NCBI RefSeq assembly: GCF_902686445.1
Contig: NC_062232.1
Span: forward strand, 69,829,440 to 69,893,439
DNA from: Sciurus carolinensis
Lineage: Eukaryota; Chordata; Mammalia; Rodentia; Sciuridae
Length of the DNA stretch: 64,000 nt
Reading direction: 5' to 3'
The notes under the pieces were generated by a model. That model was not told the origin of the DNA, searched no databases, and saw only the letters and a program-made list of their open reading frames with translations. Shown piece by piece: positions 32,166 through 45,290 of this stretch (position 1 is the first letter of the stretch; every line of letters begins with the position of its first letter). The position numbers were made by a program, and so were the translations under genes.

Positions 32166-35100
32166 AATTGTGATGTAAAATGATTAGAAAAAAACCTTGA
32201 AAAATTTTCACAGAAGATGTGTTGTTTTCAAACATATTAATGCTTAAAAACATATATAATATTTTATGCTCTGAAATATAATCATTATTTTACTGATAAT
32301 TGAAATAATTTGAATTTTCTAAAATAAGGAACATCATTTAAAATCTTTGCAAAGTTTTGTGGATTTGATTTAACTAAAGCATGGTATTGCACCTTCTCAT
32401 GTTGTAGTTTTACATGGCTAAAATTGATGTTATTTATGGCAAGGATCCTAAAAATTCCTTTTCATTTTTTGGGGGGAGAATAAAAATCCTAAATGAAGCA
32501 AAAATTCAAATAATATTTTAAAACCTGGAAAAGGAAATCCTTGAAGGCAAATGTAACAATTCAGAAATTCTCACAAGAAATGTACCAGTGTTTACTAAGC
32601 TGTGTAAAAAAATCATGAAAATAAAAAAAAACATGTCTTTGTGTTATACTTTTCTGCAAATATAAAAAGTAAAATAAATATAAAAATGTTTCATCTAATA
32701 ACAAAAAAACTAAACCAATGATTTTTAACTATAGTGATAATGGGTGAAAACCCATTTTGATGGTTTGTGAATAAAATTACTCAATTAACTATCCCGTCTT
32801 TACCACAAATGATATTTCCAAATTATACCCTTGTAGCATTTATTAAGTAAAAGTTACTACTGGCAGTTTGCTTGACATTAATAGTTCTTCATTCTTTTAA
32901 TTGTTGAAGCGACATCCTCATAGAATCAAGAGGTTGTGTATTGTGACAGATGTATTCTAGAAGAAATCATTATTCTCACTAGTATATACAAAATTAAAAG
33001 TCACAATGCAATTCAATTCACAGTTAATTTAAAATAAATGATAACAAAATTTTATGAGTTTAAAATACTAATGACCTTAGAGAACATTTAGTTATGTATC
33101 AATTATTTGAATACCTAAGAAATATTTCAGTGATTAAGACAAATGTCTAATCTGAAGTACTGTTTACTAAAAAAAAATCAAATTAATGTTACTGGATATT
33201 CTGAGGTTTTGGCCTTTATAATATGCTATAAATTAATCATCTGTACACATTCTGTACCAGATTCAGCCAATTGAATTAGATTACATAACATTAATAATGT
33301 TGATTTCCAATTGTACATACACATAATAAAAAATAGAAAATTATTTTGTGTTTGTTTTCTGGGGGTAAACTCAAAGAGTTATTAAAACATAGCAAATGAA
33401 CTCTTAAAATAAAATGTTATTCTTAAGAGCTTAGAAATAAATTATGTGATTCAATCCAAAACCAAATTTCACCTGTTTGTTCATTGCCTCTCAGCAAATA
33501 CATTGGAAATGAAATGTGTAGGACAGTTAAGTGCCTGTAATAGAAAGCATAATTTGGATATAATCAAATATGAGCATAATTTGCTTCTTATTAAAATATT
33601 TCCTAAATTTCCTCCTATAGCACATTCTCTTTTCACATCTTATAATATTTTGTAGATATTCATGGTTTTAGTCACATTATGCCTGTGGCATGGTTATTTA
33701 TGAACTTGCTATATCTAGCCTTTAGGAACAAAAGATTTTTAAAATGTGGTGTTATGTCTCATATACAATTATCTCTCACATGACACAATTGTAACTTTTA
33801 TAGCAATTTGAGAATATATCAGTTCCTGCATAAAACATCTTTGATAACCATCACAATTTTATTGCCTTCTTGGGCTCTGTGTTCAGCAAGTGAGCTTAAG
33901 AAATGAGGGAATAGGTCCCCATTTAAAAGCATAAACAAACATATTTTAAATACTTTTATTTCTTTTTGAAGAAGTATGGCCATTTTGATCTTCTGGGATT
34001 TCAGCTTTAAAATTTTGGGTGTTCAAGAATAAATTGAAACTTAGAAGATTAATATTTTCTTTCAGAGATAAGAATTCTTGTTTCTGTTGAACACCTGATC
34101 ATACTATGGTCTGGGTTTACATAATTCGAACTTGAGGCTAGAGGGGCCTTGCAACCAGTTATATGTGATTTTGCTTAAGTCCAGTGTTGGAATTGATACA
34201 GAGTAGAAATACATAGAAGAACAGATTTTTTAAAATGGTGATAATGTAAATAGTAAATAGAAAAATAGAAAAATTTAAAAAAATAAAATTGAAAAGAAAA
34301 TTTGGCATAAACAAACTTTAATTTAGGGGTAAATTATGGGAAATCTCACAGAAATTATCCAAAATCTGAGCAAATTTTACAATCAGTTACTGTATTTGAA
34401 AGACTTGCATTGTGATAAAGTATTTTATATATTTGCTTTTTCGGGGGCATGGATTTCCTTGAAATATGCTCACATTAATTTCTACATGGTTCAAATTTCG
34501 TTGAAACTTTTCTTTGACTGTACATATACTAGCGTGAACATCTCCTATTAAATTTTTCCATCTTCTTTGTCATGTTTCTGTGTTATTTAGTGTGCTCAGA
34601 AATATTTTGCATGCACTCACATATAGACCACAATTGTGGCAGAAACAATACTAGTTATCAAACAGCAAAACTGCTTTTTAAGTGTTCTTATCCTACCATG
34701 AATAACTATTTTTTAATTAGTCAGTAACTTCATTATTTTTTTCAGGCAAATTTCTTTAAAGAAATTAAAGATTAAATTAATAGATTAAAGCTCCTGGAAC
34801 CTTATCATCTGAAATGAATGCCAATACGTATTAATGCATGCTTAAATTAAGATTTTGTTACTGCCCTGTCACATAGTCATCCTGTTCCCTTTCTGTCCTT
34901 GTTGCATAATCCTTTCCCGCTTTTTTATAGGAATTGCAGTATCCAGGATTTTGGCTTTCAGGATTTCAACATTCAGTATATTCATGTGGGTATTTAATTT
35001 GTCTGATTTTAGATTTTAGAGGTTTTTTTTTTTTTTTTAACTACACGGATTTTTGAACTTTCAGAATTTCAACTTTTGGTATTATGATATTTGGGGTTGT

Positions 35101-35439
35101 GTGTTTTGGGATTATGACAGGCATGGGGGTGGGTTTGGGGTAGTGTGGTAAAAAGGAGATGTTGCTCCAAGCATGCAAAATACTATTAGACAAGATGAAT
35201 AAGTCCTGGAGGTCTATTTTACAGCATGGTAACAATAGTAAATTATAATATATTTTATACATGAATTCTTCTAAAAGAGCAAATCTTAATGTTCTCACAC
35301 CAAAAAATTATAACCAGTATTTGATATATTATTCAGCTTCAGTGTTACAATCATTTTATAACATATATACATATCAAAACATTATTTTATACCACAAATA
35401 CATATAATTTTATTTGTTAATTATACCACAATAAAACTA
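32166..35439. other. AT-rich unclassified intergenic DNA
   Basis: No gene or confidently named repeat in about 3.3 kb. There is a T16 run at 35,024-35,039 and a repetitive T/G-rich patch (GGATTTTGGCTTTCAGGATT style) at about 34,943-35,130 that may be an unrecognised old element. Short open frames (up to 85 codons) look like chance. Confidence 0.4.
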
Positions 35440-36296
35440 GAAAATTAATAAAGTAAGTGACAAAAAGGGCCAAAGCAGATATTACACCAAGGAAAATATA
35501 AAGAGGGCAAACAAACCTATGAAAAAATGTACCACAACCTATGTAGTTGGGAAATACAAATTAAAACAACAGGATACCATTATACACATATCAGAATAGC
35601 CCAAATCCAATACTACTGACAACACCAAATGCTGACAAGGATAAAGAGCAACAGGGAGTCATACTCACTGCTGGTGCAAACATGAACTGACTCAGCTAAC
35701 AATATGAAATACAGTTGACACTATTTTTACAAAACTAAACATAAATTTAACTTATGATCCAGCAACTGTGCTTCTGATCTTTACCTAAATAGGCTAAAGC
35801 ATAGGTTCACACAAACTCTGCATGCAAATGTATATGGGAGCGTTACTTATATTTGCCAAAACTTGGAATCAACCAAGGTTTCCCTTAGTATGTTATGAAT
35901 AAATAACCATGGTACAAAGAGATAATGAAATATTATTATTCACAGCAAAAAACTAAAAAGTATGAGCTATCAAGTTATGAAAAGACATGGAAGAAACATA
36001 AATACATATAACTAAATTAAATAAGTCAATTTCTAAAACCTACACAGTATATATCTAACTATATGACATTTAGGAAAAGCAAAACTAGGGTGTATAAAGA
36101 TCAGTGACAACCAAGTATTAAGAGAGGAGAAAATGCTGTTTATGCACAGCATTTTGTGTGTGTGTCTTTTTTTTTTTTTGGCAGAGAAACTATTCTTTAT
36201 TTTACTAAAATTGAGGTTGTCTCTCATTAGGATATTAAAAGTCATAAATGAAAACACAAAGTAAATTAATGTAAACTATGAACTTTAATAATAATG
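35440..36296 (+). mobile_element. Old L1M LINE-1, ORF2 end and 3'UTR, left part
   Basis: Follows the last part of ORF2 and the L1M 3'UTR: 'aatacaaattaaaacaacag', 'ctgctggtgcaaacatgaac', 'actatatgacatttaggaaa', 'gcagagaaactattctttat' and 'aatgtaaactatgaacttta'. The sequence stops at TAATAATG (36,289-36,296). The next L1M bases are found 8 kb away at 44,296. Confidence 0.8.
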
Positions 36297-36942
36297 CATT
36301 GAAAGAGCATAGTCAGGAAAATAGAGAAAGTTTGCATTTCCAGATGCATTCTGGTTCAAGATTCAAGAAGCCAGAGGTACTGCTTCTCAGCAGGTGGGTG
36401 GAAGAGGAAATTTCACTGAAATTCAATATCACACAGTCAGAGTCTCTAAGAGACTCAGAAATTCAGGTGCATTTAACAAAGAATAAGCCAGAGGTTATTG
36501 AAGCCAGAGTGGTTGCAGCAGTAGTAGTGGTACCATTGAACTAAAGAAGGGAGGGATAGCATAATGAACAAATTAGGATGAAAATAACCTGTATATCACA
36601 AAGGCAGCCTGAAGTTAGCTGATCCAGAGACTACACAGTGAATTGCTCTCTGAAAAGAGCTCTGTATTTCTCAAATGAAAAGTTGAAAACTGAGGTTGGA
36701 GCTATTATGAGGGGATCATGCTGCAGTTTGCTGCTACTGGTGCCCAGGAGATAATAGCAAACATTGCCAAACTGTCCTGGCAAATATCTACCATGGGCCC
36801 TAGCTTGTACCTACGCAACGTGAGTAAAACAATCACAGAGAAGATTATACTGAGGTAGATCAAGTGAGATAATAGTAAGAGGTTCACAAGACCAGCTGAG
36901 GAGGATTGGGAGAGTGAACAGAGTGCAAATATACGCAGAAAC

Positions 36943-37348
36943 TGTTTTATTCAGTCTTTTCACTGCTGTGACTAAAGGACCTGAAAAGAACAATTTTAGA
37001 GGGAACAATGTTTATTCACACAGTTTCACAGTTTCAGAGGTGTCAATCCATAACCAGGTCCATTCCTTAGGGCTCAAGGTGAGGTAGAACAAATGGTTGA
37101 ATAGTATAGTGGAAAGAAGCCACTCATATGATGATCAGGAAGCAAAGAGAAATTCTGCTTGCCAGAAACAAAATATATACTCCAAAGCCTAACCCTACAC
37201 ACCTTCAGTCACCACTCAGTTAATTTCTGTCAGGGACTTAATGCACGGATTGGATTAATGCTCTCATAACCCAGTCATTTTATCTCTAAATGTTCTTGCT
37301 TTTTCTCACACATGAGCTTTCAGGAACACCAAATATCTAAACCATAAC
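36943..37348 (-). mobile_element. MaLR solo LTR, reverse
   Basis: The plus strand begins TGTTTTATTCAGTCTTTTCA and reads ACTGCTGTGACTAAAGGACC, CAGTTTCAGAGGTGTCAATC, CAGGAAGCAAAGAGAAATTC and CACATGAGCTTTCAGGAACA, ending AAATATCTAAACCATAAC. This is the complement of the sciurid MaLR LTR found elsewhere in the window. Confidence 0.85.
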
Positions 37349-37793
37349 TGGAATAAGCCTGGGAAGTTTATATTCATTCGCTTGCAGAATGTGTGCAGGG
37401 TTGACTCCCCTTCTTCATGAGAAAAATTCTTCGAAGTCTCCTGAAATCTGGATTCCCAGAAGAGATTGGCACCTGACTGGTGTGTTGATCTAATCTCTTA
37501 GAGCAGAGTGCCATCCAACAAATCCTTAAGGCCTGATTAGAATATAAGTCCCAGTCACAGAAATTCCCTCATAATACTCTAAAGCAGTACTGGCAGTGGC
37601 ATTGATTTGTCTGTCTACAGAAAACTTCAATTGACAGTGGTTCACATTTCATTCTACCTTACATTGGTGGGAAGGGAAACAGAACTATTTCAACAAGCTT
37701 CATTTTTAGTTATTACAGTTGGCAGTTTGGTGAGAAACACAAAATAAAGAAAGTATTAAGAGTATCCAAACCTTGTGCAAACTTGTGAGCTCA

Positions 37794-37833
37794 ATCTCTC
37801 TCCTTCTCTCTCTCTCTCTCTCCTCTCTCTCTC

Positions 37834-37907
<74 letters not shown>
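37794..37907 (+). repeat. (TC)n microsatellite
   Basis: More than 100 bases of TC dinucleotides with scattered CCT interruptions. One strand is all pyrimidine, so a triplex-like structure is possible. Confidence 0.95.
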
Positions 37908-37908
<1 letters not shown>

Positions 37909-39678
37909 ACAGCCCAAGAAGAAATGGAAAAAAAAGAGTCAGGCATAGGTAGTGACTATATAGGTAGTGGACTATTCATACTCATTGACTGTTTTGATCA
38001 CTCAGTGGAGATAATTTTTCATTATTCATTATAAATCTTTTCTTCTTTTTCTCATTTTAATTTTTTCTTTGATGTTTTTGCTGACTGATTTGTTCGTGGG
38101 TATATATACATATATATTTATTTTTTAGCATTTTTATAATTATTTTTCCTTACAGTTTGACAAAGCCTAGTGTTTTTGATTGTTTAATTTTGCTTTGTTT
38201 TGTTTGTTTTCTTATTTCTTTTTCTCTCATTTCTCTCCCAACAGCCAAATTCTCTCATTTTCTCTTTATCCTTCCCTTTTTTCTTTTCTTCCCCTTTTTT
38301 ATAAACATAACTTGCTTCATCTCTTCTGCTTTCTCTGTTTATATTGAAACATTCTAAACTTTTTTCTACCTTCTTATGATTGTTTTCTCCTAATGAATTG
38401 TAATTATACCATCTTTAAAAGCCATTTGATTTATATAACCTCTGCCCCATAATGTGTGTTTTTTGAAATTATTGACAAACGATATTTATTTTAATGTAAG
38501 ATCTAGGATATGGGTTTTTTTTTTGTGCCTTTATTGTTTTTATTAGTTCTTGGCAATTGCTGACCCCACCATTCCTGTATTTGTGGTTATTATTATTGTA
38601 GGTTACATAGTAAGAAGTAGGTATTTACTTTAATGTTGGCCTATAGTTTGCTTTGTCTATTGCTATTGTTTGTTTCCTCCTTTGCTTTGAGGTGCTGGAA
38701 TTTATGAAAATGTCACAAGATCACACTGTGGAGGCTCTACTATTGAACTAAACCCAGCCAAAACACAGTGTATCTTCACATACACATTAACCTCAGACTA
38801 CAACTATATTAATACAAATAATAGATGAGTCAAAATTCCCAAACTAAGGACTAGACCCCAGGTAGGAATGCTTAGGTCCCTCAAGTCCTAATCACGGGCA
38901 TCCACTTTTACAGAAAAAAAAAAAAAAAAAAACTATGAAAGGTCTTAATCTAGATCACTGTAGGACACTTTGGTAAGGAGAAGCTTTTGCCTGAACAAAT
39001 TCCACACAAAAGAGTTGAAGAGAACTCATTTCAAAAGATGCATAAACCTCAACACAGGCATATAAGAAATAAAAAAATTAAGGCAACACAACACCTTCTG
39101 ATGTTGATAATTCACCAGCAATGACTCCAAAGACATGAAAGTGAATGAAATAGCAGATAAATGATTCAAAAGAATGATTTTTGAAATGGTCATGAATTCC
39201 ACAAGAATGCAGAAAATTAACAATTAATTAAGGAAATTAAGAAGAGGGTATGAATGGGAAATAAGCAGAGAGAGATGCTGAAAAAGAACCCAATGGAAAT
39301 ATGAGAAGTGATAGACAAAATAAATCAAATAAAATACTCATTTGAAAGACTTTCCAACAGAGTAGAAAAAGTTGAAGACAGAATATCAGAGATGGAAGAT
39401 AAAGTGGCTGGCCTAAAACATACAGATAGTATTAAAGAAACAAAAATAAGTAACCATGAACACAATATAAAGAACTATGGGGCAAACATTACCATACCAA
39501 ATTTAAGAATACTGGAATTGACAAGGGCTATGAGATGCAGGGAATGGGATGGGCAATTTCTGACCAATAACAACAGAGAAACTTCCAAATCTTGAAATAA
39601 GAAGAAAATCCAAATACAGGAAACATTCAGATTCTCAAATAGATCAGATCAAATAGAACCTCTCAAGAATACATTATA

Positions 39679-39767
39679 GGGGCTGGGGAGATAGCTCAGC
39701 TGGTAGAGTGTTTGCCTTGCAAGCATAAGGCCCTGGGTTCAATCCCTACCACTGCAAAAAAAAAAAA
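39679..39767 (+). mobile_element. ID SINE, young insertion
   Basis: A tRNA-derived SINE starting GGGGCTGGGGAG with an A box (TAGCTCAGCTGG) and a B box (GGTTCAATCC) for RNA polymerase III, then an A12 tail. It is flanked by a perfect duplication AATACATTATAG (39,668-39,679 with one shared G; 39,766-39,777). It lies inside LINE-1 ORF1, so it is younger than that element. Confidence 0.93.
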
Positions 39768-39796
39768 TACATTATAGTTAAAATGCCTAATATATG

Positions 39797-39842
39797 TATA
39801 TACACACATATATATGTGTGTGTATGTGTGTGTGCGCGTATA
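39797..39842 (+). repeat. TA/CA/TG microsatellite
   Basis: Alternating purine-pyrimidine run (ACACACATATATATGTGTGT, then TGTGTGTGCGCG), prone to forming Z-DNA or a hairpin. Confidence 0.85.
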
Positions 39843-40199
39843 AAATCTTAAAGCCCTCAAGAGAATAACTTCAGTTCACATACAGAGGTAAGCCCATCAG
39901 AATTACTTCTGATTTCTCAGAACAAACTTCAAAGTTCAGGAGGGTTTGGAATGATGTACTCAAAATCTGAAAATAAATATCAATCAAGTTTGTTAATCCA
40001 GGAAAACTATCTTGAGAATTAAAATAGAATAAAAACCTTCCAAGATAAACAGAAACTGAAAAAAATTTATGATGACTAAGCCAGTACTGAAGAAAATACT
40101 TCAATAAATATTTCACATAGAGGAAATAATAGTAGTAATAGTAGACCAGAGCTTACAAATGAACAAATCCCATTTGAACAGTAGATAATGAAATAAGAA

Positions 40200-43100
40200 T
40201 TAGGACCAAATTAAATATTAGAAATAAATAAAATTGAAAGAATTAACACATCTTTATAATAACACTTAATGTAATGGTTTCAACTATAATTCAAAGGCAT
40301 AGCCTGGAAGAATGAATTAAAACCAAGACCTAACTTGTTTTCAAGAGATTTATCTTACAGGAAAAGGAGCCACATATAGAAAGTGAAAGAATAGAAATAG
40401 ATATAACATGAGAATAGAGATAGAAATCAAGCAGGTTAGCTACTCTTATATCCAACAAGGCAGAATTCACGCCAAAATTAATCAAAGAAACAAAGAAGGT
40501 CACCTCATAGTGGTAAAGGGAATAATCCAAAATCATAGTAAATATTTGTACCTCAAACATTGTCGCAGTCAATTACAAAAGAGACACAAATCAAAGTAAA
40601 GACTCAGATAAAATTTAGTACTATAATACAATGTAATTTCAACACTCCTCTCACCAAGAAATAGGTTATCCAGATATAAAACTCAGAAAAACTCTTTGAC
40701 TATGTAAACTATTATAGACAAAATGTACTTAGCAGACATGTATAGAATATTTTATTCAACAACAGTCAAATATACTTTCCTCTCAGCAGGCTCATGGAAA
40801 TTTTTCCAAAATAGATTATATTTTAGACCACAAAACAAATCTGAGCAAAAACAAAAAAAAAAAAGATATAATTCCTTGCATCTTACTTGATCATAATGGA
40901 ATGAAATTAAAATCAACACCAAAATATCCTACGGAAATTATATAAACACATGGAGATTAAAGAACATACTTCCTTTGTTTTAGCACTGCGATTATATCCA
41001 GAATTACTTTAAAACTGAGCTGCATCCACAGATATTTTTATTATTATATATTAATTTTGAAACTGTCTTGCTAAATTGCTTAGGCCCTAGCTAGTTGCTG
41101 AGACTGGCCTTGAACTTGCAATTTTCCTGACTTAAATTCCCAAGTCTCTGGGATTACAGGTGCACACCATCACTCCAAGTAAGAATATAGTTATGAATAA
41201 TAAATGGGTGATATAAAAAATCTGGGAAGTAATTTCTAAAATTTTTAGAATCACACAAAAATATTGGTAGGAGATATCATAATCTCTGGGAAACTATGAA
41301 GGTGATTCTTAGGAATGTTTATAGCTCTGAGTATCTATATATATAAAGAAATCAAAAAATCTCAAATAACCAATCTAAAGATTTATCTCAAGGTCCTCTA
41401 AAATCAAGAACAGGTAATTCCAAAATCAGTAGAAGGAAAAAAGAAGATCAAAGCACACTTAATGGCATTGAGAAATAAAAATAAAAGTACAAAGAATGGA
41501 TGAAATAAAGAGTTGGATCTTCATAAAGATAAACAAGATTGATAAGCCCTTAGCCAAACTAACCAAAAGAAAAAAGATTAGATGCAAATTAAGAAAATTA
41601 GAGATTAAAAGAATAAATTGCTAGAGACATCACAGAAATCCAGCAGATTATTAGGGACTATTTTGAAATTATACACCAATTAAATTGGGAAAACCTAGAA
41701 GAAATTGAAACATTCTAGACATATTTGTCTAGAATCACAAAGACATGGAAACCTAATTGGACTAGTAACTAGTAATGAGATATACTCAGTAATTAAAGCC
41801 TTCAAAAAAGAAAAGTACAAACAACCAGATGGATTCTCAGATGAATAGATAGAATCAGATCTTTAAAGAAGAATAAATGTCAATACTCATCAAATACTGC
41901 ATAAAATAGAAAGGGATGGAACCCTTCCAAATTCTTTACTATGAATCCAATAATGCACTTATGCTAAAATAAATAAGGACACATCAAAGAAAGAAAACTA
42001 TAGACCATTACCCTGATGAACCTAGATGTGAAAACCCTTAATAAAATATTAGAAAATCATTTTCAACAACATATCAAGAAGATTGTGTATTATCATCACA
42101 TTGATTTTATCTCTGGAATGCAATAATTATTTACATATGCATATCAGTAAGTGTAATTCATTACATAAATAAAATAAGTACAAACTAACTTTGTTATTTC
42201 AGTAATTAGGTCAACGAAGTCTTCAACAAAACTCAGCACTCATTTATGACACCAACACCAAAGAAACTAGGGGTAGGAGGAACATACCTCAACATCATAA
42301 AGACTATGTCTGACAACTCAAATCAACATCATGGTAAATGAGAAAAACCTGAAGAATTTTCTTTAATATCCCAGAATAGGAAACATATTCCACTCTCACC
42401 ATAATTATTAATAGAATACTATAAATTCCAGCAATTAGGCAAAACAGGAAATAAAAGGCTTAAAAATCAGAATTAAAGACATCAAATTATCACTGTGGCA
42501 GATGATATGAACCTATATTTAGAAGATATAAAAATTTCCCAAAGAAGCCTGACAAACCCAGTAAACAAATTCAGCAAAGTAAAAGGTTACAAAATCAACA
42601 TACAAAATCAGTGCTACACCTATGTACCAGTAATAAATTTGCTGTGAAAGAACTCAGGAAAAACATTCCCATTCACAATAGCAAAAAAAAAAAACAAAAA
42701 ACAAAAAAAAAAACCTCAAACTGTCTAACCAAGATCATAGGTCGCTATATTACAAAAGTTATAGAACATGAAAAAAGAATTGTTAAAATGGTGATACTAA
42801 CCTAAATAATATACATTATCATTATAATCCCCATCATAACACCAATGACATTTTTTGCAAAACTAGAATAAACACTACTAAAAATCACTTAGAAGAAAAA
42901 AGGACTAGAATATTCAAAACAATCTAAATCAAATAAGCAATGCTGGAGACATCACACTACCTGACTTCAACTTATATTACAGAGCTATAGTACAAAACCT
43001 CCATGGTATTTGCATAAAACAGAAATATAAAACAATGGTACAAAATAGAAGACACATCAACAAATTGACATGGATATAATCATCTGTTACTTGATGAAGA

Positions 43101-44040
43101 TGCCAAAAACATACACTGGAGAAAAGACAGCCTTTTTAGCAAATGGGAAAACTGGTTATCTATCTGTAGAATAATGAGAATGTCATTGCCTGTGCCTGTA
43201 TGTTTGAGTGTTAACAATGACATTCTCAATAGAACACCTAAAACTCAGGAAATAATGCCGAGAGTTAATAAGTGCAATGGTATCAAATTCAAAAGCTTCT
43301 GCACAGCAAACAATTAAGAATGTGAAGAGTGACTCAGTAGAATGTGGCAAAATATTTATCTAACTATTTTCTAATGGAGGATTAATATTCAGAATATATA
43401 AATAACTCATAAATCTTAATACCAAAACATAACCCAATTTATAAGTGGACAAATTAACTACACAGATAGTTCTCAAAAGAAGAAATACAAATGATACAAT
43501 GGTCATCAAGTATATGAAAAAATGTTCAACATGGTTAGCAATTAGGAAATGAAAGTCAAACTATGCAGAGATATAATCTCTCTCCACATAAAAATGGCAA
43601 CCATTAATAATACAAACAATAAAAAATTGATGGAGAAGATGTAGAGTAAAAGAAACATTTTTACACTGCTGGTAGAATAGTAAATTAGTACAACCACTAT
43701 GGAAATCAGTATGGAGGTTTCCTCAAAAGACTAGGAATGGAGCCACCATATAACCCAGCTCTAACACGTCTCAGCATTATCCTAAAAATGTAGTCATCAT
43801 ACTGTTTTGATACATGTATACCCATATTTATAGCAACACAATCTACAATAGTCAAACTATGGAATTAGCCAAGATTTCCATTAGTAAATGAATGAATAAA
43901 AAAATGTAGCATATATACACAAAGGAATATTATTTGTCTATAAAGAAGAATGAAATTATGTCATTTGGAGGAACCCGGATGGAACTTGAGAACATTACAT
44001 TAAGCAAACAAGCCAAACTCAAAAAGTCAATGGTCATATA
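40200..44040 (+). pseudogene. LINE-1 ORF2 remnant (decayed LINE-1)
   Basis: ORF2 can be followed through many stops and indels. The endonuclease region has 'caggcagaattcacgccaaaa' and 'ttatattttagaccacaaaa'. A reverse MEN half interrupts it at about 41,030-41,185. The reverse-transcriptase box reads VADDMNLYLED near 42,495-42,527 in place of FADD. The C-terminal region is at 43,560-44,030 ('tacactgctggtagaat', then 'aatggagccaccatataaccc'). No frame exceeds about 81 codons, so no protein can be made. Confidence 0.85.
41030..41185 (-). mobile_element. MEN/B1-type SINE half, reverse
   Basis: The complement of a B1-like monomer: GAAACTGTCTTGCTAAATTG, GGCCTTGAACTTGCAATTTT, then TCTCTGGGATTACAGGTGCA and CACCATCACTCC. 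The ID half cannot be recognised. It is diverged and lies within LINE-1 ORF2. Confidence 0.75.
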
Positions 44041-44302
44041 TTTTCTATCAGATATGGAAGTTAGAGAGGAACAAAGGGAAAGAAAGGTGGGGGAAATCTC
44101 ATAAAATTGAAGGGAGATCAGTAGAGTATAAGAAAGGGATCAGGGGAAGGGAAAGAAGGGAGTGAAAGGGGAAATGTGGGGAATGATATTGATCAAATTG
44201 TTACTCTGTGTGCATGTAGTGTATGTATGCATATGTAATGGTTTGTGACCACCATTATTTATAAGTATAATGCACAAATAAAATATGGAGAAAAGTAATA
44301 AT

Positions 44303-44475
44303 GGTGTATCAATGTACTTTCACCAATTATAATAAATATACCACTCTGTTATGGAATATTAATAATGGAAAGACTATACAAGTGTGGGGGTAAGGAGCAT
44401 GTGAGAAATTCTTATTTCTTTGACTTAATATTTATTTTGCACTTAAAACTTCTCTAAAAATGTCTATATAAAATT
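44303..44475 (+). mobile_element. Old L1M LINE-1 3'UTR, right part
   Basis: Continues the L1M broken at 36,296: 'tgtatcaatgtactttcacc', 'ataaatataccactctgtta', 'gtgtgggggtaaggagcatg' and 'cacttaaaacttctctaaaa', the terminal L1M order. Confidence 0.8.
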
Positions 44476-45284
44476 TCTCATGGAAGTGAGAGTAAGAGAA
44501 AAAGAAGGATTAGGGTGGAAATTGAAAAAGTCAAGGTGACATTAAGTCAATCATGATTTTACAAGAAAATAGAGATGCTTATTTAGATTCAAAGTTGTAT
44601 CAGAACAAGACTAATAAAAACTTTACACCTGATTGGAAAAGGTAAAAATTTAATAACTGATACTTTTCTAGCTCCTTTCTCTCAAAAGGCCATACTCACA
44701 TAATGAAGAATTAAATTCAATGCCCTTCTGACTTGTTTCATCCTGCTCATTTGCATAGTTATCAGAATCTGACTTTCAATTTTATGGTGATTACCCTGAC
44801 TCCAAAACGGGTGCAATGAGCCATACACAGGTAGATGAATTTAAGCCTGATCTCCAAAGCTCTTGCACTTTTCACTGTAACAAACATAACTGTGGTTATT
44901 GCAAAACCCAAGTATCATTTCAGATGAAGTTGAGATAGCCAAAGTTAATAGATGAGTTAATAATTATGGACAAACTAAGACCCAAGAGGCTAATGAGACT
45001 AGTCAAATTTGGAAAAATAGTGTGCATGTATATGTATGTGAGAGATACAAGACTTATTTCTAGCTCTATAAATCTTTTAAAATATTTCTCTTTTCTATTT
45101 TCAACAAATATACATATGATTTTCCATAACCTTCAAACAATTTGCTCATCATACATTAGGTCTAATTCTTTTATAGCCTGAATGATTTTTTTCAAGCATT
45201 TCCTCTACATCACTTGCTCAGTTTTATAATAATTCCTGTCCCATCAATAGCTGTTATCATTTGAATAGATCATTTACAGTATTT
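44476..45284. other. Unclassified intergenic DNA
   Basis: No gene found. A weak MIR-like resemblance (AACTAAGACCCAAGAGGCTA near 44,973) is too diverged to call. Confidence 0.35.
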
Positions 45285-45290
45285 TCTGTC

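Larger units (their letters stand above)
39005..40130 (+). pseudogene. LINE-1 ORF1 remnant (decayed LINE-1)
   Basis: ORF1 encodes the RNA-binding trimeric chaperone of LINE-1. The best-preserved part is a 95-codon frame at 39,308-39,595. Residues 12-40 (SFERLSNRVEKVEDRISEME...) form the end of a coiled coil with heptad spacing, and NYGANITIPNLRILEL (about 56-71) matches the start of the RNA-recognition domain. The frame is broken elsewhere, and an ID SINE interrupts the gene at 39,679. The 3' part (39,840-40,110) keeps the 'cagaacaaacttcaaagttc' and 'ccttccaagataaacagaaa' blocks. Confidence 0.8.
36297..44295 (+). mobile_element. Decayed near-complete LINE-1 with nested insertions
   Basis: Inserted in an L1M 3'UTR, with TAATAATG shared at both edges (36,289-36,296 and 44,296-44,303). 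It contains a long 5'UTR (to about 39,000), ORF1, ORF2 and a G-rich 3'UTR ending ATAATGCACAAATAAAATA. Nested inside are a reverse MaLR LTR, a TC microsatellite, an ID SINE and a reverse MEN half. The exact 5' end is inferred from the split of the host L1M rather than from a recognised LINE-1 start motif. Confidence 0.7.

Noticed and set aside
34943..35130. Named DNA transposon
   Set aside because: The T/G-rich repetitive text looks element-like, but I could not identify terminal inverted repeats or a family.
39679..39767. tRNA gene
   Set aside because: The A and B boxes are tRNA-like, but no cloverleaf with acceptor pairing follows. The A tail and target duplication show an ID SINE.
44960..45060. 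MIR SINE
   Set aside because: Only a short resemblance to the MIR core; too diverged to support by eye.
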